A DNA stretch of 41,425 bases from an uncultured Gammaproteobacteria bacterium (GCA_938084745.1 CALKEZ010000036.1:1-41425), one strand, 5' to 3'. Positions 26,230 to 36,882 are shown, counted from the first letter of the stretch. Program-made: numbers and translations. Notes: generated from the letters alone by a model not told the origin.

Positions 26230-28674
26230 TCAGGCATTAATCAGCGCTGTCGGTGGTTCGATAGAAAATCCCTGTATGTAATCAGCGCCAATCTCGAATG
26301 AAAAATCAATGATTGCTTCACTATCAATTTTTTTAATAATGGTTTGAGCACCAATAAGATGATTGATATCGTTTATTGATTCCAGTAGTTTGTAATCATA
26401 ATTTTTGTCGCTATTGATCTTGCTGAAATGTCGAGCATCAATTTTAATATAATCAATACCAAGTTGTTTAATTCGATTAATACTCGCAGGACTGTAATTA
26501 AAGTCGTCGAGGGCAATTTTACATCCCTGTCGCTTCATTGAAGCGACAAAGTGTTTGAAACGGTCGGTGCTTTCATACAATTGTGGTTCGTTTATTTCAA
26601 AGCATATATTACTTGCGGGTATGTCATAATCATTAAAATTATCGATAGCATATTTGATGAATTTTTCATTCATAACAGATTGTTCAGAGAGGTTTATACT
26701 TATCATATGTGCTTCGTTAAATAATTTGTTTCCGTAGGCAATCATTTCCATTACAACTTTCACAACCCAGTTATCTATAGCAGTCAGCATATGGTATGCC
26801 TCGGCAGTATGCAGGAAATAGTTTGCAGATAAGAGTTCACCTTCGGTGTTTTTCATTCTCAAGAGTACTTCATGAAAAACAATATCATTCAAATCATCGA
26901 GCGGTTTAATAGGTTGTGTGTAGAGTTTAAAGCTCTCTTTTTCAATACTATTTTGTAATTCTTCCAGAATCTTCAGTTCACCGGTATGTTTGTGTTGATA
27001 CTTTTTGTCGGGGCTGAGTAATTCGATTCGGTTCCCGCCTGCACCTTTAGCCTTGTAACAGACCTGGTCAGCGATTCGCTTTAGCTCTGTCAGGGATAAT
27101 GTTGAGTCGTTAAGTGGTACTATGCCTATGCTCGCTGTTATAGAGAAATGTTTTTCATCCCAATCAAATTTTGTTTTACTTACTTCTTCAAGGAATATTT
27201 CAGAGATCAACTTCGCCTTATCAAGGCTGCAGCTATACATAATCACTGCAAATTCATCACCGCCAAGCCGTGCAACAGTATCAGTGTCACGTGCAATTTT
27301 CTTCAACCGGTCTGATATTTTTTTAAGAAGTTCATCTCCGGCCTGATGACCGCAACTATCATTGACCAGTTTAAATCGATCGAGATCGATATAGCAAATA
27401 GCATGTTCGCGATTAGATTTATCAGGATTTAAAATTATTTTATTCAGACGTTCATCAAATTCGCGACGGTTTATCAAACCAGTGAGTGGGTCATGTTTTG
27501 CTTGCCAACTCAGGTTTTTTTCCATGCTACGTTTTTCTGTAACATCACGAAAGATCATCACCGAACCAGTAATAGCATCTTTTCCATTTTTTATTGGTGT
27601 GGCACTGTAATCAATCGCGTATTCAAGTCCATCGCGTCTTACCAGGATTGAATTATCGGTATTATTGATAATGGTGTTGTTCTCGATACATTGCTCAATT
27701 GGGTTGGCTAGTTTTACATGAGTGGCTTCATCAACCAGATTTAATACCAGAGAGAGATGCTTTCCCTTGATGTCATCCGCATTCCTTCCGGTGTATATTT
27801 CTGCCACAGGGTTCATATAGACTATATGACCAAATTGATCGGTTGAAATGACACCTTCACCTATTGACTGTAAGGTTATTTCTGCCTGCATTTTCTCGCG
27901 GCTAAGGAGTTCGTTTTGTTTAATGTGCTCATAATTATCTTTATGAAGATTTATGTTCAATGTTTTTTTTTCATCAATTATTGCTGACAAATGCTTAACT
28001 TTTTCATTAACTGTCTCTGCGAGACTAAATGCTTCGAGCAAGGCTTTTGAGTAATAACTGGCAGTAATCAGCAATATGCAATAGGTGCTAGCGAGTAGTG
28101 CCGCAATCGGGTAAGCATTTTCCGGAGGCAAGCTATATATCCAGAATATGACAGGAAATATAAATGCCGATATATAAATAATATAAGCCGGTAAAAAAAC
28201 TGACAGTAGCGGTAAGTATGCAACTGCAAGCGTCGCTAGAATAAATAGCAAGATAACTTGTACAAACGAATCTGCCATTGGCAGAAACAACAGATAGCCG
28301 ATACTAAATGCGAATGCAGTAAGTCCTGACATGAAGGTTTGATAAATAGCCCATTGGTTATTTATCTGGAGTGTTTTTTTTTGTTTGCCGAATTCCTTGA
28401 TTATAAAGGTATGTGTTAAAGCAGTTAAAAGAATAAATGCCAGCCAGGGTATATACAGATAATCGGGTGTTGTTGGCAAAATAAACCAGGTAACTAATAA
28501 GGCCGAGATAATGTTCAGGATGATACCTGTCGGAGCCTGTTGATATAAATAATGTACTTCTTGATTGTTTTTGACGAGAGAAAGGTTTACTGGTTGCTTG
28601 AGACTGTCTATCTCCAGTAAACCAGACGAATTCTGATTTTTAATTCTGTCATTAAAAATATTTGCAGTTTCCAC
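26230..28674 (-). CDS. Membrane PAS-GGDEF protein with degenerate EAL domain
   Basis: This 814-residue inner-membrane protein has about six hydrophobic segments (residues 50-210), a helical linker (210-265), a PAS domain (about 265-385; GRNADDIKGKHLS and a PAC-like end FRDVTEKR), GGDEF (about 393-555) and an EAL-like domain (about 570-810). The cyclase site GGDEF is intact at 471-475, with an RDTD I-site at 462-465. The EAL-like part is altered: EVL at 602-604, DDFN for DDFG at 723-726, and AQTIIKK where AEGVE is expected. It is therefore likely a diguanylate cyclase with a non-catalytic, perhaps c-di-GMP-sensing, EAL-like domain. The start is GTG 28674 with AGGA about 8 nt upstream. Two CRP-type sites lie upstream. 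Confidence 0.88.
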   Translation of the reverse strand: METANIFNDRIKNQNSSGLLEIDSLKQPVNLSLVKNNQEVHYLYQQAPTGIILNIISALLVTWFILPTTPDYLYIPWLAFILLTALTHTFIIKEFGKQKKTLQINNQWAIYQTFMSGLTAFAFSIGYLLFLPMADSFVQVILLFILATLAVAYLPLLSVFLPAYIIYISAFIFPVIFWIYSLPPENAYPIAALLASTYCILLITASYYSKALLEAFSLAETVNEKVKHLSAIIDEKKTLNINLHKDNYEHIKQNELLSREKMQAEITLQSIGEGVISTDQFGHIVYMNPVAEIYTGRNADDIKGKHLSLVLNLVDEATHVKLANPIEQCIENNTIINNTDNSILVRRDGLEYAIDYSATPIKNGKDAITGSVMIFRDVTEKRSMEKNLSWQAKHDPLTGLINRREFDERLNKIILNPDKSNREHAICYIDLDRFKLVNDSCGHQAGDELLKKISDRLKKIARDTDTVARLGGDEFAVIMYSCSLDKAKLISEIFLEEVSKTKFDWDEKHFSITASIGIVPLNDSTLSLTELKRIADQVCYKAKGAGGNRIELLSPDKKYQHKHTGELKILEELQNSIEKESFKLYTQPIKPLDDLNDIVFHEVLLRMKNTEGELLSANYFLHTAEAYHMLTAIDNWVVKVVMEMIAYGNKLFNEAHMISINLSEQSVMNEKFIKYAIDNFNDYDIPASNICFEINEPQLYESTDRFKHFVASMKRQGCKIALDDFNYSPASINRIKQLGIDYIKIDARHFSKINSDKNYDYKLLESINDINHLIGAQTIIKKIDSEAIIDFSFEIGADYIQGFSIEPPTALINA

Positions 28675-28742
28675 GATATCATTCCTGTCTAATGCTACTT
28701 AATCGTACTAGCACATATGTATTGTATTAATTACATAAGGTT

Positions 28743-28748
28743 AGAATA
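28743..28748 (-). promoter_or_regulatory. Possible -10 box of the PAS-GGDEF gene
   Basis: On the minus strand these bases read TATTCT, a 4/6 match to the -10 consensus. A start near 28736 would put the centres of the two CRP-type sites near -42 and -83, positions usual for activation. Confidence 0.3.
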
Positions 28749-28770
28749 ATGCGATTTACATCTTGAGGGT

Positions 28771-28786
28771 TGTGATAAGGGTCACA
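28771..28786. promoter_or_regulatory. CRP-type site 1 (TGTGA-N6-TCACA)
   Basis: TGTGATAAGGGTCACA is a perfect match to the core CRP/Vfr/Clp consensus in both half-sites. It is centred 104-105 nt upstream of the GTG of the PAS-GGDEF gene. Confidence 0.7.
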
Positions 28787-28811
28787 CTGCTGTAGAAAAG
28801 CTTGTTAAACA

Positions 28812-28827
28812 TGTGATTTGATTCACA
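28812..28827. promoter_or_regulatory. CRP-type site 2 (TGTGA-N6-TCACA)
   Basis: TGTGATTTGATTCACA, flanked by A and T to give an 18-bp symmetric core, is a second perfect match. Its centre lies 41 bp from site 1, close to four helical turns, so two dimers would bind on the same face of the DNA. Confidence 0.7.
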
Positions 28828-28856
28828 TATCAATAGAAAATTGTAGATTGATTATG

Positions 28857-28886
28857 AAAAAAAAGCGCCTTAAGGCGCTTTTTTTA
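28857..28886 (-). terminator. Intrinsic terminator of argG, overlapping its stop codon
   Basis: AAGCGCCTTAAGGCGCTT (28863-28880) is a perfect palindrome flanked by runs of A and T, so it can terminate in both directions. On the minus strand the hairpin begins right at the argG TAA stop. Confidence 0.85.
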
Positions 28887-30098
28887 TTTTCTTCTGGCTT
28901 GTATTTTTAACCTTAAGGCGTTGAGTTTAATAAAACCATCAGCATCTTTCTGATTATATGCTCCCGCATCATCCTCGAAAGTAGCAATTGACTCATCAAA
29001 TAGACTATCGGTTTCAGACTTTCGTCCTGTTACAGTTGTGTTGCCTTTAAAAAGTTTTAATCGAACAAGGCCGTTAACGGAAGTTTGTGTTTCATCAATT
29101 AAGGTTTGTAGTGCCTTTCTTTCCGGGCTCCACCAGTAACCATTATAGATAAGTGTTGCGTAACGTGGCATCAAGTCATCTTTCAGGTGCATAACTTCAC
29201 GATCCAGCGTTAATGATTCCATGGCACGATGTGCTTTCAGCAGGATGGTGCCTCCCGGAGTTTCATAACAACCACGTGATTTCATCCCCACGTAACGATT
29301 CTCAACAATATCATCACGACCAATGCCATGTTTGCCACCGAGTTTATTCAGTGCGGTAAGAAGCTCGGCGGGTGACAACGATTTACCATTTAACGCTACC
29401 GGATCACCATGCATAAATTCCAGTTCAATGGATTCTGCTGTATCGGGTGCTTTTTCTGGTGACACTGTCCAGCGCCACATCGACTCCTCAGGTTCACACC
29501 ACGGATCTTCAAGTTCGCCACCTTCATAAGAAATATGTAAAAGATTGGCATCCATAGAATAAGGTGATGCGCCCTTGCGTTTCGCTTCAATAGGGATGTT
29601 ATGTTGCTCGGCATAGGCCAATAATTTTTCTCGCGAATTCAAATCCCATTCGCGCCAGGGTGCAATAACATGCACATCCGGTTTCAGTGCGTAAGCACCC
29701 AATTCAAAGCGTACTTGATCATTACCTTTGCCCGTTGCGCCATGCGAAATCGCGTCAGCACCGGTTTCATTGGCAATCTCTACCAGGCGCTTTGCTATTA
29801 ATGGTCTTGCTATCGATGTCCCTAATAAATACTCACCTTCATAGATGGTGTTAGCTCTGAACATCGGAAAGACAAAGTCCCTGACATATTCTTCAGTCAG
29901 ATCTTCAATGAAGATTTCCTTAACGCCCATTTTTTCAGCTTTTGCTCGCGCCGGTTCAACTTCTTCGCCTTGACCGATATCAGCGGTAAAGGTAACGACT
30001 TCGCAATCGTAGGTGTCCTTTAGCCAGGTAAGAATGACGGATGTGTCGAGTCCGCCGGAATAGGCCAGCACGACTTTATTTATTTTTTTATTGCTCAT
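28884..30098 (-). CDS. argG: Argininosuccinate synthase
   Basis: This 404-residue enzyme joins citrulline and aspartate with ATP in arginine synthesis. The N-terminal ATP-pyrophosphatase loop AYSGGLDTS lies at residues 13-21. [13 protein letters not shown] and the citrulline/aspartate-binding segment [20 protein letters not shown] are also present. Length is that of the short bacterial form (about 400). It stands alone with its own terminator. The gap upstream to the YbfF-like gene is 64 nt, so a promoter may lie there or transcription may come from the upstream operon. Confidence 0.97.
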   Translation of the reverse strand: MSNKKINKVVLAYSGGLDTSVILTWLKDTYDCEVVTFTADIGQGEEVEPARAKAEKMGVKEIFIEDLTEEYVRDFVFPMFRANTIYEGEYLLGTSIARPLIAKRLVEIANETGADAISHGATGKGNDQVRFELGAYALKPDVHVIAPWREWDLNSREKLLAYAEQHNIPIEAKRKGASPYSMDANLLHISYEGGELEDPWCEPEESMWRWTVSPEKAPDTAESIELEFMHGDPVALNGKSLSPAELLTALNKLGGKHGIGRDDIVENRYVGMKSRGCYETPGGTILLKAHRAMESLTLDREVMHLKDDLMPRYATLIYNGYWWSPERKALQTLIDETQTSVNGLVRLKLFKGNTTVTGRKSETDSLFDESIATFEDDAGAYNQKDADGFIKLNALRLKIQARRK

Positions 30099-30162
30099 TA
30101 TTTTTCTTCAATCTTAAAAAGTGGCTCATTCTAGCGGTTGAGATAGAACTATCAATAGTCTC

Positions 30163-30936
30163 TCATACATAATTAATGAATGTTTTGAGCTGTTTCAGAA
30201 ACTCATTCGGTTTTTCCGCATGTGGCCAGTGCCCAGCCCCATTAATCATCGTAATCTCTGCGGACGGGAAATACTGGTATATATCGTTATTATGCAGGCT
30301 ACGCAGATAATCGGATTCCGAGCCGCCGAGAAAAAGCGCAGGTTGCCGACAAACGCTGTTTTTAAGCGTATCAGGAAATTGTGCAATCAAAGCCAGGTTA
30401 TTCATAATCCCCTGCAGGTTAATTCGCCATTCAAATTTGTCTCCGCGACGAATCAGGTTTTGTAATAGTAGCTGAATAACACTGATATCGTTAATCACCT
30501 TGGCCAAAGCCGTTTCTGCTTGGGCACGACTTTTTAATGTTTGTAAATTTAACGAGAGCATTGCCTCGATGAACAGGTTGAAGTCATGTTGATAATCGAC
30601 TGGCGCGATATCAACAACGGCCAAGGCAGCAAATCGTTGCGGATGTCTTAATGCCGCAGTCATGGCAACCTTACCACCCATGCTGTGACCCACAATGATA
30701 ATTTCATTCAGATTCAGTTGATCAGCGATGGCAACAATATCATCAGCCATTTCAATATAAGACATGTTCTCCAAATGCGGCGATTGACCGTGATTGCGCA
30801 GATCCGGAGTAATAACATGGTGGCTATCAGCAAGTGCACGGGCGATGCCTTGCCAGTTACGCGCCGAGCCGAACAGGCCATGCAAAATCATCACAGGCCG
30901 TCCTTGACCAAGCTCAGTGTAGTTGAGGCTTATCAT
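30163..30936 (-). CDS. Alpha/beta hydrolase, YbfF-like esterase
   Basis: This 257-residue cytosolic hydrolase has the oxyanion segment MILHGLFGSARNWQG near residues 17-31 and the nucleophile elbow GHSMGG near 82-87. Asp and the final His (GAGHWPHAEKPNEF) complete the catalytic set. The order and spacing match E. coli YbfF, an acyl-thioesterase/esterase of unclear role. It lies 17 nt downstream of lpdA on the same strand, so it is probably the last gene of the pyruvate dehydrogenase operon. The link to acyl-CoA metabolism is suggestive only. Confidence 0.85.
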   Translation of the reverse strand: MISLNYTELGQGRPVMILHGLFGSARNWQGIARALADSHHVITPDLRNHGQSPHLENMSYIEMADDIVAIADQLNLNEIIIVGHSMGGKVAMTAALRHPQRFAALAVVDIAPVDYQHDFNLFIEAMLSLNLQTLKSRAQAETALAKVINDISVIQLLLQNLIRRGDKFEWRINLQGIMNNLALIAQFPDTLKNSVCRQPALFLGGSESDYLRSLHNNDIYQYFPSAEITMINGAGHWPHAEKPNEFLKQLKTFINYV

Positions 30937-30953
30937 ATCTATTTTGATTATAT

Positions 30954-32699
30954 CTAGCGTTTTGGAATGTACAGATCGGTTATCGTACCGCTAAATGCTT
31001 CTGCTGCCATAGCAACTGTTTCAGACAAGGTTGGATGGGGATGTATCGTCAGTCCAATATCTTCGGCATCTGCACCCATCTCTATTGCCAGGGCACATTC
31101 AGCGATTAAGTCACCGGCATTGGGGCCAACAATGCCCGCACCTACGATACGATTTGTTTCCTTGTCAAACAAAATCTTGGTAATACCTTCATCACGCCCC
31201 AAGGCTAATGAACGGCCACTGGCGGCCCAGGGGAATACACCTTTTCCATATTCGATACCTTTTTCTTTGGCCTCGGTTTCAGATAAGCCTACCCAGGCAA
31301 TTTCAGGATCGGTATAGGCTACGGAAGGAATAACGCGGTTATCAAAACCGACTTTATGTCCGGCGATTGTCTCTGCTGCTATCTTGCCTTCATGTGTGGC
31401 CTTATGTGCCAGCATCGGTTGGCCGACAATATCGCCAATGGCAAAGATGTTTTCAATATTTGTACGTTGTTGATCATCGACTGGAATGAAACCGCGTTCA
31501 TTGACATGAATGCCGGCCTGGTCAGCACCAATCTTATTGCCGTTAGGTTGGCGACCAACAGCCACTAATATGGCGTCAAACTTGTCTTTCTCCGGCGCAT
31601 CTTTACCCTCAAAACAAACTTCCAGATGTGTCTTTTTAGCAGACACGGAAGTAACAGCTGTTTTCAAATAGATGTTTTCATAAAGACCTTTAATTCTTTT
31701 TTGTAATGGACGTACGATGTCTTTATCACAACCGGCGATGAGGCTGTCTAACATCTCGACAATCGTAATCTTGCAACCCATAGCCGCATACACAGTCGCC
31801 ATTTCCAAACCAATAATACCGCCGCCAATGACGAGCATGCGTTTCGGTATTTTTTCCAGTAACAGTGCATCGGTTGAATCCATAATGCGTGGATCATCTG
31901 GCAGGCCAGGTATTCTTGTTGCTTGTGAACCAGCCGCAATGATGGCGGAGTCAAAGGTCAGTGTTTTAATTTCTCCATTATTGTCTATCTCTACTGCATG
32001 CGAGGAAATAAATTTACCGTGGCCGTGCATGACGTCTATTTTGCGTTGCTTTGCCATCGCAGCAAGACCAGAGGTCAGTTTATTAATGACAGACTCTGTC
32101 CATTGTCTTACCGGTTTTGAATCAGGTTTTTTTGAACCCAGATCGATGCCATGTTCTTTTAATTCTTCTATTTCAGAAATCACCTTGCCGATATGCAATA
32201 ACGCTTTTGAAGGTATGCAGCCAACATTTAAACAAACACCACCCAATGTCGGGTAACGTTCGATTAGTACCGTTTTTTTACCGAGATCAGCGGCACGAAA
32301 TGCAGCGGTATAACCACCCGGACCTGCACCGAGTACCAGCACTTCAACATGATCGTCACTCGGACCAGTATGTTTTACTGGTGAGCTTGTTACTGGAACG
32401 GACTTTGAAGTTTCCGTTTTAGCAGGAGTGGTTGTTTCAGTCTTTGCAGTGGTCTCGTTTGAAGTTTCTAATATTAATATGACAGTTCCTTCGGAAACTT
32501 TATCACCGACGGATACCTTTATTTCCTTTATTATTCCGGATGCAGAAGAGGGGATATCCATCGACGCCTTATCGCTTTCTAATGTGATAAGAGAATCTTC
32601 AGCTTTTACCGAATCGCCAACCGTGACTGGTATTTCTATAATCTCGACACTGTCAAAGTCACCAATATCCGGGACTATTATTTCTATTAATTCACTCAT
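30954..32699 (-). CDS. lpdA: Dihydrolipoyl dehydrogenase (E3) with N-terminal lipoyl domain
   Basis: This 581-residue enzyme is the E3 part of pyruvate dehydrogenase; it reoxidises dihydrolipoamide with FAD and NAD. An added lipoyl domain occupies residues 1-80, with lipoyl-lysine K44 in ESDKASM. A Thr/Ser/Pro-rich linker (about 80-112) leads to the flavoprotein, whose FAD motif is GAGPGG (124-129) and redox pair C156/C161 in [13 protein letters not shown]. The C-terminal His-Glu pair is in HPHPTLSE. E3 proteins with a lipoyl domain occur in Neisseria and related bacteria. The ATG at 32699 is preferred to the TTG just before it. It lies 11 nt downstream of aceF. Confidence 0.96.
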   Translation of the reverse strand: MSELIEIIVPDIGDFDSVEIIEIPVTVGDSVKAEDSLITLESDKASMDIPSSASGIIKEIKVSVGDKVSEGTVILILETSNETTAKTETTTPAKTETSKSVPVTSSPVKHTGPSDDHVEVLVLGAGPGGYTAAFRAADLGKKTVLIERYPTLGGVCLNVGCIPSKALLHIGKVISEIEELKEHGIDLGSKKPDSKPVRQWTESVINKLTSGLAAMAKQRKIDVMHGHGKFISSHAVEIDNNGEIKTLTFDSAIIAAGSQATRIPGLPDDPRIMDSTDALLLEKIPKRMLVIGGGIIGLEMATVYAAMGCKITIVEMLDSLIAGCDKDIVRPLQKRIKGLYENIYLKTAVTSVSAKKTHLEVCFEGKDAPEKDKFDAILVAVGRQPNGNKIGADQAGIHVNERGFIPVDDQQRTNIENIFAIGDIVGQPMLAHKATHEGKIAAETIAGHKVGFDNRVIPSVAYTDPEIAWVGLSETEAKEKGIEYGKGVFPWAASGRSLALGRDEGITKILFDKETNRIVGAGIVGPNAGDLIAECALAIEMGADAEDIGLTIHPHPTLSETVAMAAEAFSGTITDLYIPKR

Positions 32700-32710
32700 C
32701 AAAATAATCC

Positions 32711-34009
32711 CTATAACATCACGCGGCGGATATCATGTAGAAAACCTGACAGCGTCACCATGAATTTTGCTGCTGCTGCACCATCAATGACACGATGATC
32801 GTAAGTCAGATCCAATGGCAGCATTAATCGTGGTTCAAATTCCTGGCCATTCCAGACGGGCTGCATATCAGAACGTGTTACACCCAGAATAGCGACTTCC
32901 GGCGCATTAACAATCGGTGTGAATGCTGTGCCGCCGATGCCACCCAGACTGGAAATGGTCATACAAGCACCTTGCATTTCCTTGGGACTCAATTTCCCTT
33001 CTCTGGCCTTACTACTCATCGTTGCCATTTCTTCTGCCAGATCGTAAATATGTTTTTGGTCGACATCCTTGAAAACAGGAACCACCAATCCATTCGGTGT
33101 ATCTACCGCAATACCGATATGGTAATACTTCTTTAGTATAAGCGAGTTACCATCACTCGAAAGCGAGGCATTGAACTCGGGGTACTCTTTTAAGGCACCC
33201 ACCAGCGCCTTCATGATAAATGCGAGAAAGGTTACTTTGACGCCTTTTTTTTCTGCTTCAGATTTTAACGATTGTCTAAAGGCTTCCATTTCTGTGACAT
33301 CGGCTACTTCATGATGAGTGACCATCGGCACATTCAACCATGAACGGGTAAGGTTAATTGCCGTTAGTTTTTTGATTCTACTCAAAGGGCGTTCTTCAAT
33401 TGTGCCAAACTGAGTAAAGTCCACGGCAGGGATTGCGGGTATACCTGAACCACTTTGTACGTCTGAACTGGTTAATGTCTGTTTAACATATTGGGTGACG
33501 TCTTCTTTCAGTATGCGATTTTTCGGGCCACTGGCTTTTGTTATTTTTGTAATGTCTACGCCTAACTCTCTGGCATAACGTCGTACTGATGGGCTTGCAT
33601 GTATTTGACCTTTTGTGCGCGCTAACGGAGGAACTTCTGCTTCTACTACTTCTGAAGCCGGCGCAGCTTCCGGCTGCGTTTGTTCAGGAATCACTTTCTC
33701 CTGATCTTTTATGTCAGGTTCTTCAACTTCCTTCGTATCGGGTTTTTCAATATTCACCACCTCTTTTTCGCTAACTGACAAGCTAAGAATATTGGCCCCT
33801 TGTGCAACATGGTCACCCACGCTGACGAATACCTTTTGCACAGTGCCAGCATGCGAGGAGGGTATTTCCATGCTGGCTTTATCGCTCTCCACGGTAATCA
33901 GCGCTTGTTCCGGCTCAACGCTGTCTCCCGCTTGCACCAGAATTTCAATGATCTCTACCTCATCAAAGTCACCAATGTCAGGTACTTTCACGTCAATAAT
34001 GTCACTCAT
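32711..34009 (-). CDS. aceF: Dihydrolipoamide acetyltransferase (E2) of pyruvate dehydrogenase
   Basis: This 432-residue E2 core protein transfers the acetyl group from lipoamide to coenzyme A. It has one lipoyl domain (residues 1-78; lipoyl-lysine K44 in ESDKASM), an acidic Glu/Pro-rich linker, a peripheral subunit-binding domain (about 136-175, [18 protein letters not shown]) and the catalytic domain ending with the active-site motif [14 protein letters not shown]. coli AceF carries three lipoyl domains; here one is on E2 and one on E3. It lies between aceE (42 nt) and lpdA (11 nt). Confidence 0.97.
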   Translation of the reverse strand: MSDIIDVKVPDIGDFDEVEIIEILVQAGDSVEPEQALITVESDKASMEIPSSHAGTVQKVFVSVGDHVAQGANILSLSVSEKEVVNIEKPDTKEVEEPDIKDQEKVIPEQTQPEAAPASEVVEAEVPPLARTKGQIHASPSVRRYARELGVDITKITKASGPKNRILKEDVTQYVKQTLTSSDVQSGSGIPAIPAVDFTQFGTIEERPLSRIKKLTAINLTRSWLNVPMVTHHEVADVTEMEAFRQSLKSEAEKKGVKVTFLAFIMKALVGALKEYPEFNASLSSDGNSLILKKYYHIGIAVDTPNGLVVPVFKDVDQKHIYDLAEEMATMSSKAREGKLSPKEMQGACMTISSLGGIGGTAFTPIVNAPEVAILGVTRSDMQPVWNGQEFEPRLMLPLDLTYDHRVIDGAAAAKFMVTLSGFLHDIRRVML

Positions 34010-34050
34010 TAAATAGAATCCTGTCGTCTGCGGTTGTGTTTAAGAATTAA

Positions 34051-36714
34051 TTAAATTGTCCATGGCGCAGGACTGTCACTATCAATAGCATATTTTTTTA
34101 TCGCTTTTGTAACCTCGCTACTCTTTATCGTGCCTGCTTTACAAAGACCATCCAAAGCTGCGACAACTACATGGTAACGATTTACTTCAAAATGTTTGCG
34201 CAGTTGCTCGCGGGTATCGGAGCGACCAAAGCCATCTGTACCTAATACCGTATAGCTGGACTGGTGCGGCAGGTATGGTCTGATCTGATCAGCAAAAAGG
34301 CGTACATAATCTGTGGCAGCAATGATTGGTCCTTTGTTGTTACTGAGACATTTTTCAATATGGGATACTTTTTTGTCTGAACCCGGGTGCAGTCGATTCC
34401 AGCGTTCACAAGTTTGTCCATCACGTGCTAACTCAGTAAAACTCGGACAACCCCAGATGTCAGATTCAATTCCCCAATCTGTTTTTAGAAGATCGGCAGC
34501 AGCAATCACTTCGTTGAAAATAGTACCCGAGCCCAATAGTTGCACGCGTGGTTTTTTATTTTTTGCCCCTTTTTGAAATGCGTACATGCCTTTGATGATG
34601 TCCTTCTCGGCACCTTTTGGCATGGCCGGGTGCGCGTAGTTTTCATTCATCACTGTGATGTAATAATAAATGTCTTCCTGTTCAACATACATTCTACGTA
34701 GTCCATCCTGAATAATGACGGCCAGTTCAAAAGCAAAGCTGGGGTCATACGAAATACAGTTCGGCACTACAGATGACCATAGTTGACTGTGTCCATCCTC
34801 ATGTTGCAGTCCCTCACCATTCAGTGTCGTACGTCCTGCCGTTCCACCTAATAAGAAACCGCGGGTGCGTTGATCTGCAGCGGCCCAGGCAAGATCACCT
34901 ATACGCTGAAAACCAAACATTGAGTAGAGAATATAAAAAGGAATCATCGGTTCGTTATTCGTCGAATAAGATGTGCCCGCTGCTATCCAGTCACACATCC
35001 CGCCAGCCTCATTAATCCCTTCCTGCAAAACCTGACCATGTTTATCCTCCTTGTAAAACATCAATTGGTCAGAATCCTGCGGCGTATAAAGTTGTCCGAT
35101 CTGACTCCAGATACCTAATTGCCTGAACATGCCTTCCATACCAAAGGTTCGAGATTCATCGGGCACGATCGGTACGATACGCTCACCAAGGTTTTTATCT
35201 TTAACCAGGATGTTGAGTATTCTGACAAAGGCCATGGTCGTTGATATTTCTCGACCTTCAGACGTGGCTTTTAATAATGAATCGAAGGCTTCAATGGCAG
35301 GAACTTCCAATGATTTTGATTTCGTTCTGCGCGCCGGTAAATAACCACCGAGATCCGTACGGCGTTGTTGCATGTATTCAAGTTCTTTTGAACCTTCCTC
35401 AAAGACGAGATAGGGTAGTTTTTCAATGTCTTCATCGGCTATGGGCAGTTCAAAACGATCACGAAATATTTTCAGGGATTCCAGACTCATCTTCTTTTGT
35501 TGATGCGTAATATTTTGCGCTTCACCCGATTCACCCATGCCATAACCCTTAACTGTCTTGGGTAATATAACCGTAGGTTGACCCTGATGATTTACCGCCG
35601 CATGAAACGCCGCAAAGATTTTAGCGGGATCATGTCCACCACGGTTCAAATCCCAGATATCCTTATCAGACCAGTCAGCAACCATGGCTTTCAACTCTGG
35701 TGTATTAAAGAAATGTTCCCGGACATAGGCACCATCTTTCGCTTTATAGGTTTGGTAATCACCATCGACACAGGCGGCCATGCGTTTTTTCAACGCGCCA
35801 TTGTGGTCTTTCTGTAATAAGGCATCCCAGCGGGTACCCCAAATTACTTTAATGACATTCCAACCCGCGCCGCGGAAGTTTGATTCAAGTTCCTGGATGA
35901 TCTTGCCGTTGCCGCGAACAGGCCCATCCAGTCGTTGCAGATTACAGTTGATGACGAATACCAGGTTATCCAGCTTTTCACGTCCGGCCATACCGATAGC
36001 GCCGAGAGACTCTGGCTCATCTGATTCACCATCGCCCATAAATAACCAGACTTTACGGCCATCGGTATTACGAATATTGCGATCTTGCAGATACTTCATA
36101 AAGCGGGCTTGGTAAATCGCCATGATCGGGCCAAGCCCCATTGATACGGTTGGAAACTGCCAGAAATCGGGCATCAACCAGGGATGAGGGTATGAAGACA
36201 AGCCACCACCGCCAACTTCCTGTCGAAAATTATCCATTTGTTCTTCTGACAGGCGGCCCAACATGAAGGCTCGGGCATAGACGCCAGGCGATGAATGGCC
36301 CTGAACATAAATCAGATCACCATCATGTTCTTCGGAAGCTGCGTGCCAAAAATGGTTATAACCGACGTCATAGAGTGTTGCCGCGGAAGCATAGCTGGCG
36401 ATGTGACCGCCAACGTTGGTATCTTTATTTGCTCTAAGTACCATGACCATGGCATTCCAACGCACATAGGAACGGATCTTATGTTCGATAGTCGTGTCGC
36501 CCGGATACCTGGCTTGTTTGAAAACGGGGAGGGTATTGACGTAATCAGTATTGGCGCTGAAAGGAATATCAGCACCTTCTCTTCTGGCCTTTTCAATTAA
36601 TTTTTCCAGAAGGTAATGCGCACGCTCAGCACCTTCAATCTTGAGAACGGCCTCTAATGCTTCCAGCCATTCAGTTGTTTCGTGTGGATCGATATCATGT
36701 TCTTGGTCAGACAT
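34051..36714 (-). CDS. aceE: Pyruvate dehydrogenase E1 component, homodimeric type
   Basis: This 887-residue thiamine diphosphate enzyme decarboxylates pyruvate and acetylates the lipoyl groups of AceF. Length and sequence match E. coli AceE (887). The ThDP/magnesium motif runs from GDGESDEPES to FVINCNLQRL, and DNFRQEVGGGGLSSYPHP and HEDGHSQLW are characteristic. It is the first gene of the aceE-aceF-lpdA-(ybfF-like) operon. The 455-nt region upstream carries two related palindromes suited to a regulator of the operon. Confidence 0.98.
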   Translation of the reverse strand: MSDQEHDIDPHETTEWLEALEAVLKIEGAERAHYLLEKLIEKARREGADIPFSANTDYVNTLPVFKQARYPGDTTIEHKIRSYVRWNAMVMVLRANKDTNVGGHIASYASAATLYDVGYNHFWHAASEEHDGDLIYVQGHSSPGVYARAFMLGRLSEEQMDNFRQEVGGGGLSSYPHPWLMPDFWQFPTVSMGLGPIMAIYQARFMKYLQDRNIRNTDGRKVWLFMGDGESDEPESLGAIGMAGREKLDNLVFVINCNLQRLDGPVRGNGKIIQELESNFRGAGWNVIKVIWGTRWDALLQKDHNGALKKRMAACVDGDYQTYKAKDGAYVREHFFNTPELKAMVADWSDKDIWDLNRGGHDPAKIFAAFHAAVNHQGQPTVILPKTVKGYGMGESGEAQNITHQQKKMSLESLKIFRDRFELPIADEDIEKLPYLVFEEGSKELEYMQQRRTDLGGYLPARRTKSKSLEVPAIEAFDSLLKATSEGREISTTMAFVRILNILVKDKNLGERIVPIVPDESRTFGMEGMFRQLGIWSQIGQLYTPQDSDQLMFYKEDKHGQVLQEGINEAGGMCDWIAAGTSYSTNNEPMIPFYILYSMFGFQRIGDLAWAAADQRTRGFLLGGTAGRTTLNGEGLQHEDGHSQLWSSVVPNCISYDPSFAFELAVIIQDGLRRMYVEQEDIYYYITVMNENYAHPAMPKGAEKDIIKGMYAFQKGAKNKKPRVQLLGSGTIFNEVIAAADLLKTDWGIESDIWGCPSFTELARDGQTCERWNRLHPGSDKKVSHIEKCLSNNKGPIIAATDYVRLFADQIRPYLPHQSSYTVLGTDGFGRSDTREQLRKHFEVNRYHVVVAALDGLCKAGTIKSSEVTKAIKKYAIDSDSPAPWTI

Positions 36715-36827
36715 ATTGATCAGTGCCCCGTGTGTATTCTTCTAATATACCGCTTATGGACTCACAAATTAGCATCATCCATTAAGTTTAATTTTGTTAC
36801 TAATAGAGATTCTTTTAATTTAATGAA

Positions 36828-36860
36828 TTATTGGCATAAGGACTAATTAATGTCCAATAA
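36828..36860. repeat. Nested inverted repeat upstream of aceE
   Basis: TTATTGG (36828-36834) is repeated inverted as CCAATAA (36854-36860), with GGAC/GTCC nested inside (36840-36843 and 36852-36855). It may be a further regulator site or a chance structure in AT-rich DNA. Confidence 0.25.
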
Positions 36861-36882
36861 GCATCATTTAAAACATACTTCA

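Noticed and set aside
28818..28833. FNR box (TTGAT...ATCAA) upstream of the PAS-GGDEF gene
   Set aside because: The half-sites are 6 bases apart instead of 4; the overlapping CRP-type match is better.
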